Source of the DNA: Trichostrongylus colubriformis
Taxonomy: Eukaryota; Nematoda; Chromadorea; Rhabditida; Trichostrongylidae
NCBI GenBank assembly: GCA_963978905.1
Contig: OZ022258.1
Location: 31,066,716 to 31,130,715, forward strand
DNA length: 64,000 nt
Direction of reading: 5' to 3'
Under the pieces are notes generated by a model. It was not told the origin of the DNA. It saw only the letters and a list, made by a program, of their open reading frames with translations, and did no database searches. A program made the translations under genes and the position numbers. Below, piece after piece: positions 12,901-24,340 of this stretch (position 1 is the first letter of the stretch; every line of letters starts with the position of its first letter).

Positions 12901-13939
12901 TTTGTGAGGGGGGGGGCTTTTCAGTATGTTCTTCGAGATTTGTACGAGAAGACCAAATTAAATATTAGTTTCGGATTTGAACCCAATGAGTCAGTTTTAT
13001 CACAGCTTCCGAAATTCCATTGATCAATGCCCACCGCAACGATTACGACTCCAGCGGACCAGATACAACCCCCTCCCTGTCGAGTATTTCTCGAGGAAGG
13101 TTTGACGATCGAGCCATCCGTACACAAATGCCGCGCGGATCACGCTGCAACGCGAAACCCTGACATGAGAGTATACACCCACACTTGTATATGTGCTGAA
13201 ACTGTGCATGTGGCCCTTAGTAAGCAAATAACATAAATAGGTGGGCGAGAGAAGAACTTAAATTTCCGTGAACGATGCCATGAGTGTGAGGAGCTTTTTG
13301 CGTTAAGAAGCTTTTTGCGAAATCCTGGAATTGCGCAAGAGTCGTAAATCTGGTGGGTAATGAAAGACCTTACAATCAATCCTAACAATCCGCAAGATTT
13401 TACAGCAGTAAAAGCAAAATGGTAGAGAATTTATGGGCTCTCCAATAATTGATGAATCTTTCTGACCGAAATTTATTTGCAGACTACCATGTAGCATATG
13501 AATTATTTCACACTATTAAGATAATGGAATTGTTCAATGGAAGGAGGGCGTAGCTATCATTTGGCGCGGATATTTATTATGCCCTTTGGCTGTTTGACAG
13601 AGGCATTACTAACATTTTTGTCACTTGAGCGTTGTAAATTCTTCCAGTCGATCAAGTATAGAATTTGAATAATTCAGCACTCACATGGAAGACTTATACG
13701 CTGTCATGTCCGTTCTCTCTTCCACTGGCAGTTTTTACTCGTAGCAACGTAAGTGACTGAAGAAACTGTTTATAGTATCATAGGCCGACATGTCGGCCAG
13801 CTCCAATTCCTTGCAAACAATAGAAAAGCAGTCATATTGTGGCTCCAATGTATTAATTCTTTGCATAGTGCTTCTTGAAGCAAGGTAGTAATTAATTTCC
13901 TTACATATTTTCGCACACGGCGCGTCTCTTATAAAAGTG
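9912..13939. other. Intergenic, no gene seen
   Basis: About 4 kb without a supportable gene. Open frames at 10192-10524 and 10572-10916 have low-complexity codon patterns and no motif. A short stretch near 13137-13185 is a reverse-orientation fragment of the R2 repeat also seen at 19.7 and 62.2 kb. A run of eleven G lies near 12907. Confidence 0.45.
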
Positions 13940-14034
13940 GTCCATCAACCCCGGATGGACCACAATGCTTTACCAATCCTGCAGAACGCATATTGCCACC
14001 CAGGCAATATGCGTTCTGCAGAATTGGTAAAGCA
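13940..14034. repeat. Two adjacent hairpins, one with 32-bp arms
   Basis: Bases 13966-13997 pair with 14003-14034 across a 5-base loop, with one G/A difference that still allows a G-U pair in RNA. A smaller hairpin (GGTCCATC...GGATGGACC) lies immediately upstream at about 13939-13962. The size is near that of a microRNA precursor, but expression cannot be judged from sequence. Confidence 0.8.
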
Positions 14035-14520
14035 GGCCTGAAAAAGCAGGGAAGGTTGGCCCGGAATACTCCTTTGTTGCCATTTACCGAGCAAGTAAGA
14101 GCTCTTCATGTACCAGCGCAGACTATAGACTACCTGTAATTGTAATAAGCACAAGTCGTTCTCCATGCTGTTCGAAAGCGTCCTCCTCATCAGTCATGAA
14201 ATTCCAACTGCGTGAAAATCCAAGTTCCAGCTAATGCTCCAATCTGAGATCTGCCTGTATGACGCTTCACTGACTTTGCTATACTACATAGCTCCCTTAG
14301 ATCGCGTGCAATCCGAGTTTGTAGTGAGATGCGTTGGTCAGCACTTGTGAATAATTGGTTAATCGTTCAAAGTATCGTTTGTCTACACGGCTTTATTTTC
14401 CTCCCGAAGAGTGTACAAAATCATACGCTCCGTAAAAAATGGACATTGAATTATGAAATAAGATGATCCCCATTGCTTTTGCTAGATCTGTTGAATAAGA
14501 TTAAAACATTTCCTTATCAG

Positions 14521-14674
14521 GGTGATCAAGTGCCCTACATATTTTCTCCGGCGTTGTGTCGAAGAAATGGAGACAAGATGACATCCGATATATGCAGCTC
14601 ATCGGAATTCTGTTACACGCATCGGCATTTCGCCTTTTGTTGCAACAACAGAGCGTTTGTTGGACAAGGCCCAG
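14521..14674 (+). CDS. Candidate exon with Cys-rich module (copy 1)
   Basis: The exon is flanked by a CCTTATCAG acceptor and a GTAATC donor and is open in one frame for 51 codons. It contains ICSSSEFCYTHRHFAFCCNN, a C-x5-C-x8-CC type pattern. A closely similar module occurs in the exon at 17975-18119 (VCNRDEYCGFSNRSAFAFCC), so the two share ancestry. A disulphide-rich extracellular module is inferred. The upstream start and downstream partner are not identified. Confidence 0.45.
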
Positions 14675-14922
14675 GTAATCATTCTACTCATTGTTCTGAA
14701 AATCTATGTGATCAAGCCTTCCTCTAGGATTCCTTGACCCCACTGAGTACGAAATAATCCTAGAAAAACTAGATTTCGCATGGTCTGTCGCTGTTATCTA
14801 TCACAGGTTGATGAAATATGAACCCTAAGTAGAAGAAGCTGCTGCAGGGAAGCACAGAAGGTAGCTGAGAGAAATACCCAACCCTTGGCAAACTGAAATG
14901 GGTTCGAAGGAGATAGTCTTAC

Positions 14923-15089
14923 CGAAGATCTCGCGATAATGCCCCATTCCCTGCCCATGGCCCAAGGTGGAAGATACATAGTTTTCACTATGGTATCCGA
15001 CTGCCTCATTAGTAATGGATGCTGTTCCATGCTTGCCGTAGAGTAAATTCAGAAAGCCCCTGCTGTCGTCGGGGTAGAGTAAAACGTGA
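14923..15089 (-). CDS. Candidate minus-strand exon of an unidentified gene
   Basis: On the minus strand a TTTTCACAG acceptor is followed by an open frame of about 55 codons ending at a GTAAGA donor. It reads HVLLYPDDSRGFLNLLYGKH, then NEAVGYHSENYVSSTLGHGQ and REIFG. The composition looks protein-like, but I do not recognise the family, and no neighbouring minus-strand exon was identified. Confidence 0.3.
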
Positions 15090-15180
15090 CTGTGAAAACT
15101 GTGGAGAATGCGCATTCATCGAGAAGTAGTGCCTGTACTGTTTTCAGATATCTCATGCGATTCGTTCGAGCTCTCCATAT

Positions 15181-15720
15181 AGACACTAGAAGGGGTAAAT
15201 TCGGCTGGCTTTGGAATAATTGGAGAATGTGAAAGTGAGGGTGCCTAGCAGTGTAACAATAGAGTAAGTACGAAATGAAACGGTGAAACCTTGAAAAATA
15301 CAAGCCTAAAAATTCCCCTTTTCATTCCTTTTTTGCGTGCACCTCTGCATAACCAAGGCAGGTGCTGATGCTCGAGTTTTTCTCGAGTTTGCTCCTGGCT
15401 CATGGCTCATGGCCTCTCGTGATTTTTGCCTCTGGCACCAGCAGTCCAATGGTGTCAGGCGAGCGTACTCGCGCAGAGTATCGCGTCCTCTCGCACCCTC
15501 ATGAGCGGTGAACGCGGTAGAAAATTCCCCTTTTCATTCCTTTTTTGCGTGCACCTCTGCATAACCAAGGCAGGTGCTGATGTGAGAGGGGCTAAGTCAG
15601 CCTCCTATGAACGTTACACCACCTTGAAGGCAACTTTCCTAATGGACGCGTGACAGCGCGATTCGTAGTGCTGCGGAATCGGTAAGACCCCAAGCAGTGC
15701 TTTTCACAGAAAGGCGCGTT
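15181..15720 (+). repeat. R1 repeat copy with internal 62-bp exact duplication
   Basis: It starts in the AGGGGTAAATTCGGC region typical of R1 and contains the GCACCTCTGCATAACCAAGG block twice. Bases 15309-15370 and 15521-15582 are identical over 62 bp, 212 bp apart. The right part has the AGTGCTGCGGAATC block shared with the copy near 42.09 kb. Confidence 0.75.
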
Positions 15721-16953
15721 TGAACCCTGGGAGCCACGGGTGTGTCTACATACGACAGAAAATCGCTTCGCGGCGTCGCACTTGCGGCACCACCAGTTCG
15801 ACTAGCCGAATCGATTGCCCTTGGGAGCCCGGCAGAGCGTGGCTGTGTCACCTCTGCAGCCCACTTATGCTGCACTGCCTCGTGCACCCATGCCACCCTA
15901 CCTCCTTCACCCATGCCACACTACCTCGCTTGAAGGCTGCCATGTCCTGCCACTAGCATTCGCACCCACCGCGCCGCTCGCCGCGGGCGGCCACGCGATT
16001 TGACACCCGGGAGCCACTATCAATCATTGGCAAAATAATGGAAGAAAAGCGACGAATGCTACAACACATGCAGAAACCATAAGAAGCAGAGACAGAATCT
16101 GCATACATTCACGCATACGGGAGTCCGCAAAGAACAAACTACATAACGTTTCGGACTGGGTTTTGGAAAGCAGCACCTTCTCAATAGGTTCTTGTATTTT
16201 CAGTTAGTGGCAAATTCACTCTGTCTGGTATTGGTGGACCTAAGAAGCACCTGGCCGCAACCGTGTTTACACCTCCTCCACCAAGAGCACCTACAGACTG
16301 TAACACCCAAGGAGATCGACATTCTATCGAGGTACCTTTGAGGAACAGTAGATACGGTCTATTCAATTGCCAAATGAGCCGTCTGACAATGAGTGCTTAC
16401 AAATAGTGACGACTGTTTATATTCATTAACTGCGCAAGTATGAACCAATTCAGTATTCCAAGAACAGTGTATCCTAAGATTTGTCTCATGTAATGGCTGA
16501 AGTTTAGCTCTACGCCTTTTCCAAGAATCGGTTCCTAAACATGGCTCCATTTTCGCAGCAGCAATGCCCATAGTCACACGTACATCATTTCCCAAGGACT
16601 TCATTTACTTCATATACACCGATCCACTTCGCTTTTGAGTTGGTTTCTCGCACTCCGTCTTTACTACTTGTCACTGTACAGAAAGAGAGGAAAAACATCC
16701 CGGAAATCGAATGCAAAATTCACGCTTTTATTGAGTTTGGAGATTGCTAATCAGCCATGACTGCTATTTCGCAGTGTAGCCGGAAAGCAGTGCATCGCAT
16801 CGTGTCCAGCCTCGCGCAGCAACGGAGATTAAACAATATCTGTCAAACCATAAAGGAATATTTATCCCAGCTTCTGAATGAACGAACTGCGTGCGACACG
16901 TCACACATTTTTTGTAACATTCTGACCTATCACCCACTATCCTGGTCTTTCAG
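15721..16953. other. Intergenic, no gene seen
   Basis: Bases 15850-15960 contain short imperfect repeats of a CCCATGCCAC-type motif. The remainder holds no recognisable exon or RNA gene. Confidence 0.45.
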
Positions 16954-17275
16954 TGGTATGTGCGCGGTGAGATGGGATGTGTGGCTCGCCGGTCGGATTG
17001 CGATTCTCCCGGCTTTCCTGTTGAATCTGTCAATACTACATATCCAACACTGCAGCAATGCATGGACGCGCGATTTGGTGAGCAATCTGGTATTGTTACT
17101 ACGCAAGATCCTAAATCAGTCATTACAGGCACTTGGATGATATCATATAGGCTAACGTGCACGAAGGGATACAGTCCGGTTTCGGTTGATGGTAGTCCGT
17201 TGGTATTTAGGTGAGCTACTCGCTGAGTTTCTTTATGATTTTCCTAGGACCGGTCACCGATCTCTTCAAGTGTAA
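16954..17275 (+). CDS. Candidate sushi-like terminal exons of a secreted protein
   Basis: After a TCTTTCAG acceptor the frame runs from WYVRGEMGCVARRSDC to a GTGAGC donor at 17211. A 37-base intron ends in TTCCTAG, and a short last exon (17248-17275) would close the frame with a stop. The segment WMISYRLTCTKGYSPVSVDG resembles the Y-x-L-x-C-x-x-GY core of a CCP/sushi module, with Cys residues at suitable spacing. It lies between the two Cys-rich exons at 14.5 and 18.0 kb and may belong to the same gene as the first, but phases cannot be verified because connecting exons were not found. The intron is very short. Confidence 0.4.
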
Positions 17276-17974
17276 GGTCTGTCGCAGGGACGAAAAGATG
17301 TGATGTAAGCTGCAATCCTCGAATTCGAAGTAGTGCTGGGAACTTATCAAAAAATGCGATGGGAGTCTCACCGGGATAAACTGAAATTTCCAGTGGTCCC
17401 TTTGTGATGAGTTTGAAAAAGAAAAATTTGCCTTCTGAACGCTTTTTACTCCAGTGATTTATCCAATGGAGAATAAAGCAATGAGTAAAGAGAGGAAGCC
17501 ATTGAAAATCTAGTGCCTCAATTCCAACGTTTTCAGTGCCCTGGCATCTACTTTGTTGTTTTTACTTGTACTGAACCCAATCCAACTTCTTGCACGTCCT
17601 AGAATGGGATGTATGAAAAATAGATTTGCTAGGTAGCCACTGACTCTACAATGTCGAGAATCTGGATGATCGAATGTCCTGCGGTGAAATCCACAACAAT
17701 AACGAGACGCTGTTTTCTATAGGAGGAAGGGTAGAGCTAACGATAAAAGCGAATAAAGACATCGCTGAAGCCCTCTCAAATCACTCAATGTCAAATTGGA
17801 TGACGGATGATCATTTTTTGCCCTGCACTGTTCATTGCCAATCAAAACACTCCATTCCGTGGGCTCATGCTTAACCTACCTGTAGCTTTACTTTTAGCTA
17901 CGGAGAGCCATGCGAGTCAATTCGCATAGCTCAGCGCACCATGTCACAGCGGCATTCCTGATTTCACTGTCAAT
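17276..17974. other. Intergenic, no gene seen
   Basis: One 66-codon open frame at 17674-17874 (SCGEIHNNNETLFSIGGRVE) could be an exon but lacks clear splice boundaries. Nothing else was recognised. Confidence 0.4.
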
Positions 17975-18119
17975 ATGTTCATTATTTATTTCGTGATCGT
18001 TTTAAGCAAAACGTTGTGCGGTTCCTTGCATCACTCGGACGTTTGTAATCGCGATGAGTACTGTGGCTTCAGCAATCGATCCGCCTTCGCATTTTGCTGC
18101 CGCAGATCTGACAAGAGCT
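17975..18119 (+). CDS. Candidate first exon: signal peptide plus Cys-rich module (copy 2)
   Basis: An ATG opens a hydrophobic stretch (MFIIYFVIVLSKTLCGSL) that fits a signal peptide. It is followed by VCNRDEYCGFSNRSAFAFCC, the module also seen at 14521-14674. A GTGAGT donor follows at 18120. This suggests a secreted or surface Cys-rich protein whose later exons I could not identify. The two modules may be paralogous genes in tandem or two exons of one gene; the signal peptide here favours a separate gene start. Confidence 0.45.
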
Positions 18120-19539
18120 GTGAGTTTTCCGCTTGCAAGCCCCTACGACGTTTTTCAAGGCTCTTCATGAGTACTTTCAGCTGTCCAGACCTATGTTATT
18201 CATGGCAACCTATATAACAAGCGACAGCGTCATCAACGTCATAGGAAAAGAGCAAAATTTGTTCATCTTTAATCACTCAAAGTTATATTTTGCAACTAAT
18301 CCAATGAACTTGTACCTGAAATCTCATAGGATTATCCATTCATGTATGTACTTCGTGCTCTCCATAAACCCATTGATTTCTAAAGGCTCCGAATTAATTT
18401 TACAGTCAGAGCACTGTAGGAGTGCAAATGCCTAGAAATACATACACGCCACGAAATCCTCTGGTATTTACCACTGAGGAAACCAGCAAAAATAGAAAAC
18501 GGGACAGAAAATGTTAACGGTCCCGCCAGCGGAAAAATCGGTGCTTTAGCGCTAATACTGCAGCACCTTTTGGGAATTTTTAGCGCTGCCTTTTTAGCAC
18601 CCTAGTAATGAGAGGTAAGAGCTGTTTTAGGTTTTCAGTACCTATTTGGAATTTTCAGAACCAAAGGTCACCTTGCTCATTTCCGAGAATGCCCAATCGA
18701 CGCAGTTGTATGTATGCGGAAGCGAAATTGTGTCTTTCGGTAAAGCACAGCCCACATGGAAACTATGCAAACTATTCCACAGAAACGTGCAGTCAAAGCA
18801 GGATAGGGTGCAAGGGACTGATCACTGACCATACCTTCCCTTAGATAGGCAGGCGCGCATGATCAGAATGACTACAGGAGAAATGTGGTTCTCGTAAGGT
18901 CGGACTGGTAGTAGCTATTGCTGAAGCCACGATTGCCGTATCCTCCACATGGATTTGCCTAGCAAAATGATTATATAAAGATGATTAATAATAAGTAGCA
19001 TATTCGACTCCAATATTGAAATTCAATAGGCTTCGATGCACACTTCATTCAGTGCAATAGGAGCACTTGTCATCAACTCCCCTTGGCCTACTCACTTTGA
19101 CTAATTTCCTACACTCCGAAGCAATGTTGTCTTCCGTGCTGACCTGTTGGTGGCCATTGTATCTCTTCTACTTCAAGAAATAAGAACGCGACCACAACAG
19201 GCACTGTCAACGAAGGTGCCAGGAACTAAAAAATCCACGAAGGTATCCTCTCTCACAAGTTCCCGGGTTATTTTCAGGACATGCAACCACGGGCTTCCAG
19301 CAACATAATCAGTTTGACTTTGAAAATCCGATAGCCTACTAGACTTGTAGCAGGGCGTCGCAAATGCAAGCAGTGAGCTTCTGTGTCCACGAACACGTTA
19401 CCATTCAGAATTCGATGCAAGCGCTATCAGGTCTTTCATCCAGTAAAAATCACATCTGACTACTGGATTCCTACGCACCGCAATGACACTTCTCTATATG
19501 CTTGGTATGGATCGCCATTCTCCCCTCATTATCACTCAT
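18120..19539. other. No further exon identified
   Basis: A 100-codon frame at 18133-18435 overlaps the presumed intron start and has no recognisable motif. The rest is AT-balanced intergenic sequence. Confidence 0.4.
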
Positions 19540-19960
19540 CGAGGGGTGTGTCCCATTAGGACCGAGAAGCGCGTTCGAAGTCAGGCACGCGACGCGATGG
19601 TGCGAGCTATGCACGCCGCACTGTATGAGTTCCAAAGAGGTGACGGTGTTCTACGCCTCATTCTGGGCGCAATCTCTTTGGGACACAAATAGTGCGGCGC
19701 CCCTATTTCGCGGATGTGTACCCTTACGTCAGGATTTCGCACTGCGGCATGTCGCAAGCGAAGCAGTGCGGATGAGCTAAAGGCACCATGTTGTTGGGCC
19801 CCGAAGCGATTAGAAGTCAACTGCGCCTCTCACCCCTAACATTATGTTGTAATCGTTCTAGGACCAAACTACCGCGACTCGCATAACTCGCACACACTGC
19901 GTCGCATGCCGCTCGTCGCTGTGTGAAATTCTGACGTAAGGATACACACCCCTATTTTGC
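19540..19960. repeat. R2 repeat with inverted internal parts
   Basis: Bases 19717-19810 (GTGTACCCTTACGTCAGGAT onward) match 62235-62335 closely, including GAAGCGATTA at the end. A reverse-complement piece (TTCTGACGTAAGGATACACA) lies at about 19930-19950. It appears to be a dispersed non-coding repeat. Confidence 0.65.
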
Positions 19961-21734
19961 ACCATGTCGTCGTGCGCCAACACGCGAACTTTCTGTCGTA
20001 GTGGCTTTATCGAGCCGTTACAAGCACCGTATGCTTACTTCAATTTTGCACGCACTGATAAATGAGCTGCCATCAAGAAGCCGTTGGAGTAGATGGACTG
20101 GGATCAATTTCCACAGGTCCCCCACTTTGGGTCCCTGGTCCTTCATTGCAGTGATTACGTTAACAGACCTAGTGATTGAGGGTCTCACAATGAACTTATA
20201 TAGATGCAAAGGTACGTGGAAACGTGTACTGCATGTATATGCTCGAAGCTAAATGCAAACCGCCGGATGGGCAAGTTCTTGCTTGAGAGGGCATCAATCT
20301 CTACAAGTCGCATCAAGCGCATTTCCACGAATCGAGAAAGCGATTTGAAAAACTCCCACATCGGTTCGGTTTCTGTAAGGATAACACCATCTGCGATGTG
20401 GCTGAACCCTTTCCCCATATCAAGCTAAACGTGGTGATTGAAGAAAGTTAGACATAGTTATGCGAATGTAGTGGTCCAGCAAGAGACACTATCTATTATT
20501 TTTCGCGGAATGGTCAGAAATAGAAACAGGTTGAAGCACAAACGCTGGCGCAGAGCCGGAAGCACAGCTTCAAACACGCATACGAAGTGAACGAAATACC
20601 TTTTCACTGGAAGCAAAAGCTCGCTATTGCTTTTCCAGTGTGACTAGCCATTTAATTTCATGGCGGGAAAGGTTCTATTTGCAGAGAAGAGTGCTATACA
20701 ATTCACTGAAAGTCAAGATTCCATGAAGCTCGACCCCTTCTTCCTATGCCGATTTCCCAACCGAAAAAATTTGGTCTTATTCAGAGAGGACACTACTGGT
20801 GCTCGCTGCTATCTCGTAAATAGATCAAAAATAGTAGTGACATCTCATTCATTGAAATACTATACAACGAAAGCAATAAATTAATTGGGTCCACTTAACT
20901 GAAGTATTCGACGGTGACCAGTTCTTTTGAGATGCATCATGCTTCCTTCTATGACGTAGACGTGTGACGTTCAGTCTACAGAATTGGTTATATTGGCGAA
21001 CGGTGCTAGGGTGATTTATGGATATTTTAAACACCCATTGGAGCCCAGAACACGGTCATGTTTGAGTAATTTTGCGAAGGTTCAAGCAACCAAGCCCTCT
21101 TTCGAGTAGAAGGAAGTGGACTGTGAAAGGAAGTACTTGCGCGGTTGCATTCACACTTCGCGGTGCAGTTATACGACGGCTGCTACGCGCGCTCCAATTT
21201 TGTTACGCCATCGCCTTGCAGAATACCATTGCACTCTGACATTGAATTTTTTACTTCTCTTCTTTTCACATATGAACATTATTCATAAATCTCGAATGGC
21301 TCCAAAGGTTTCATAGGGGCAGTTAAGCATTAAAGACCAATCGTGCAGTGTGTGACCTATACTTTGCCTGCTCCAAAGATTCTTTGTGTAAAGGATATGG
21401 TAGAGAATCATAAGGGTATTTCTTAACTACAGAAGCATTCCAGATGACGAGCGGCGATAACAACGAGCTGGGGAAAGCTCTCCGAGGGACGGCAAGGAGG
21501 AGGCGCGAGGGCGAGGAGTAGAGGACCTGAGGACATGCCGGACGGTCGGGCGCTCACCCAGGAATCGCTGCCACTGATCCACCGCCACCGACAATCTCAC
21601 CTCCCCATTCCGATCTGTGTTTTACTTATTCATTGCCCACTGCACTGCCCCTGCGGCGACCATGTATAATTAAACCAGGAACGAGTTGTGGCTCACTTCT
21701 TTCACCGTCACAAAAATAGGGAGCCCTAGTCAGC
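19961..21734. other. Intergenic, no gene seen
   Basis: Only short motif-free open frames. A GC-richer region near 21440-21600 has no recognisable content. Confidence 0.45.
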
Positions 21735-22145
21735 GCAGTCGTGTTATAGAGCACCTACGGCGTTAAGGTCCACCTATGCAGCAGAGCCAGCCTCCGTGGG
21801 GGGTTTTTTGTGGGAAACTTCTTGAAGACTGACCCATCGGCTCATAGAAGTCACAGAGCTTTCGCTGCTGGGACAACACTGCTATGATCCGAAGTGTCAT
21901 TATCCATACCGCAATTCTCCTCCGGAGGGTGTAGTGGTAATGGCACAACTTGGTTTTTGGGCACAAAAGGCGCTGGGAGCCCGGAAAAATGGAATGCCCA
22001 AGAACACCACCCAATATGAACCCCTCAGGTGCCAGAGCGAACGGACCTTTGGAAGGTTGTGAGCGAGGGCGACGAAATGTCGGATTTTGCCCAATAACGA
22101 CACATCATGTTCGCTCGGCAGAAACTCAAGTTTCTGCTCGTGCAG
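21735..22145 (-). repeat. Inverted-pair dispersed repeat R3, left copy
   Basis: The reverse complement of this stretch aligns by eye over about 400 bp with 23935-24340. Shared blocks include GGTGGTGTTCTT, GTGCCATTACCA, ACTTCGGATCATAGCAG and GCTCTGTGACT. Divergence is moderate, so this is an old repeat pair. No coding potential was identified. Confidence 0.65.
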
Positions 22146-23054
22146 AAGGCTGTTACGGATTACAGAGTTGAGTGATGGTATGAGGTGTGCTCTTGAATTT
22201 GGGGATGGAAATACCCGGGGTGCCCTATGCAACTGAGAGCGGAAGCACCGTCTAACTTTCTGGATGGAATACTAGGATGCAAAACCAGTTTGATATCGCC
22301 GCGAAGTTGCGAAGAGCTGGATGATTACTTTTCCAAGACGAGACTATCTGTCGGACGCATCCATTTCATCGCCTATAAATTACGCCACAAGGAAATGCGG
22401 AAGCATTGGTCGTCATGTATTTGACAAACTGTTGCGATCCAATTTAGCGTTTACGGTTGTAATTGCGGTGATACGAGGCCACCGTTGCGGCACAATCGTT
22501 ACCAAGGTCGCTGGCCGCTAACGAGACTCGCTCTCGCTGGAATAGTTCAAACAAACCTTTAGGTTAGTACTCAAAGAAATTCGAAAACGGTGTGTGGATC
22601 CTTTCACCAAGTTCTTGTAATAGTAAGACACCCATTGAGTAGAAAAGACATGGGCACGATGCTACGGAGTAATTACTTGGTAATTGAGTTTCACAGAGAT
22701 GAATTAATGTAGAAATCCCATGTTGTTCAGTGCGAGAGTTCGGTTGTTAAGGAATCGGGGCAATAGTGGAAGGCGTCTGCGGTCGGCCTTTCTCTCTTGA
22801 GCGCCTCTATTTCTAACCGCTCGTCGGCGTGATCACGAATCGAAAGTAATCAACATCGGGCACGTACCCATTCGAGTTTTGCGCACTAATTCACTTTATT
22901 TCCATTGATGTTTTTGCTCCTTCAACGTGTACTTTCCTCTCTGTTAGAGGTACCATTTCTAGGAACAGATTTGCTATGAGTCTCCTCATTCGTCTGGGAG
23001 ATGACTTGCAATCACTTTATATACCACCGCGTTTTGTTCAAACTCTCCAACAGA
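22146..23054. other. Intergenic, no gene seen
   Basis: Between the R3 left copy and a candidate exon. Only small motif-free frames; no RNA gene recognised. Confidence 0.4.
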
Positions 23055-23056
23055 GC

Positions 23057-23688
23057 TTCCTTCAGTGGTATTAAGATCTTGTAGTACCATGAATCCTGGT
23101 GTAATTGAGCAATTAACTTCAAAACTCTATAATTGGGGTGCGCAAGTTCGTATTTTCTCGATTGATACAATCAATCGAACGAGTTCTTTTTATTTGCTTC
23201 GCTCTCCAGCAAAGGAATTTGCCATTACTGTTGATCTCATTGAATTACTGCGCAACCAGCACTTTACAGTCACATCTTTTAGTTAGTAATAACATATAAA
23301 CATCATTCGTAAACAGGAGTCTACCCTTGCAACTTTACGAATTTCTCGGTATTTGGTAGGACAATTGTAAGGGAAGCTTTGAATTGATGCAGACCCTCTC
23401 CAACTGGTTTGTCTTTTGATCGGACATGCTAAGGACATGAGTTTGGCCAATTTCTATCGCACTTCCCGCAAATGAATTCACTTTCGTTTTCCCTTCTTGC
23501 AGGCGACATCCCACAAGTCTTTCATGACCGCATTTATTCTTTGCTTGTGTGTATGCAGATTCTGCACGAAATGCTACAGTGGAAGCCTTCACTTCCGGTA
23601 ATGGATTTCCGATCAATGGAGAAATTATCATCTCTGTGGAGTGTTATCCCTCTGCCCCTCAAAGTTCTACGATTCTCGTGAGAATGCA
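23057..23688 (+). CDS. Two candidate exons of an unidentified gene
   Basis: A frame following a TCCTTCAG acceptor (about 23059-23286) reads GVIEQLTSKLYNWGAQVRIF and ends at a possible GTAATA donor. A second stretch after TGTATGCAG (23562-23688) reads NATVEAFTSGNGFPINGEII and ends with VRMQK and a stop. Both look protein-like and lie on the same strand, but the intron between them also holds a minus-strand open frame, so the model is weak. No family recognised. Confidence 0.25.
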
Positions 23689-23934
23689 GAAATGAATCTT
23701 GCCGCACAGATATCCATCTTCTACAAACTTCAAAAAATTTCTCCCAGTACAATTAATGAATGTCGACTCTAGGAAGCATCTACAGGCGGTGCCAAAAAAG
23801 TGATTTTTCTCCCACTTTCAACCCTACTTTAGCTGAACTTCAGCAGTATCTGACGAGGTATCTTCATCCCTAAATTTAAGAGCTGACCTCATTCTATCAC
23901 CTTACTCCGTAACAGCTTTCTGCACAAGCAGGGA

Positions 23935-24340
23935 CGGGAGCTTGTTCCGAGTGAACAAGGTGTGTCACCTCAACTGAGCAAATCCGATATTTCGTCTATC
24001 TCGTTCAGGGCCTTGCTAGGGTCCGTTAACTCTGGGTACCTAGGCAGACTCATATTTGGTGGTGTTCTTAACCATTCCGTTTTTTTTTTCAGGGCTCTCA
24101 TCGCCCTTGGTTTCCAGGAACCAGAACGTGCCATTACCATTGAAAACTCTCCAGAAGAGGGTTTGAGGTATGAAAAATGATACTTCGGATCATAGCAGCC
24201 TTGTCCAAGCAGCAAGGGCTCTGTGACTCCCACGAACCGAAGGGTCAATCCTCAGGAAGCCTCCCACAAAGGACCTACCACGGAGCCTTGCTCCACGGTT
24301 TTGAGCGGACCTTGATACCGTAGGTGCGCTGAAGCCCGAC
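23935..24340 (+). repeat. Inverted-pair dispersed repeat R3, right copy
   Basis: This is the partner of the reverse-oriented copy at 21735-22145, about 1.8 kb away. The shared blocks occur in the same order when one copy is reversed. A T-run of ten bases is present near 24080. Confidence 0.65.
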
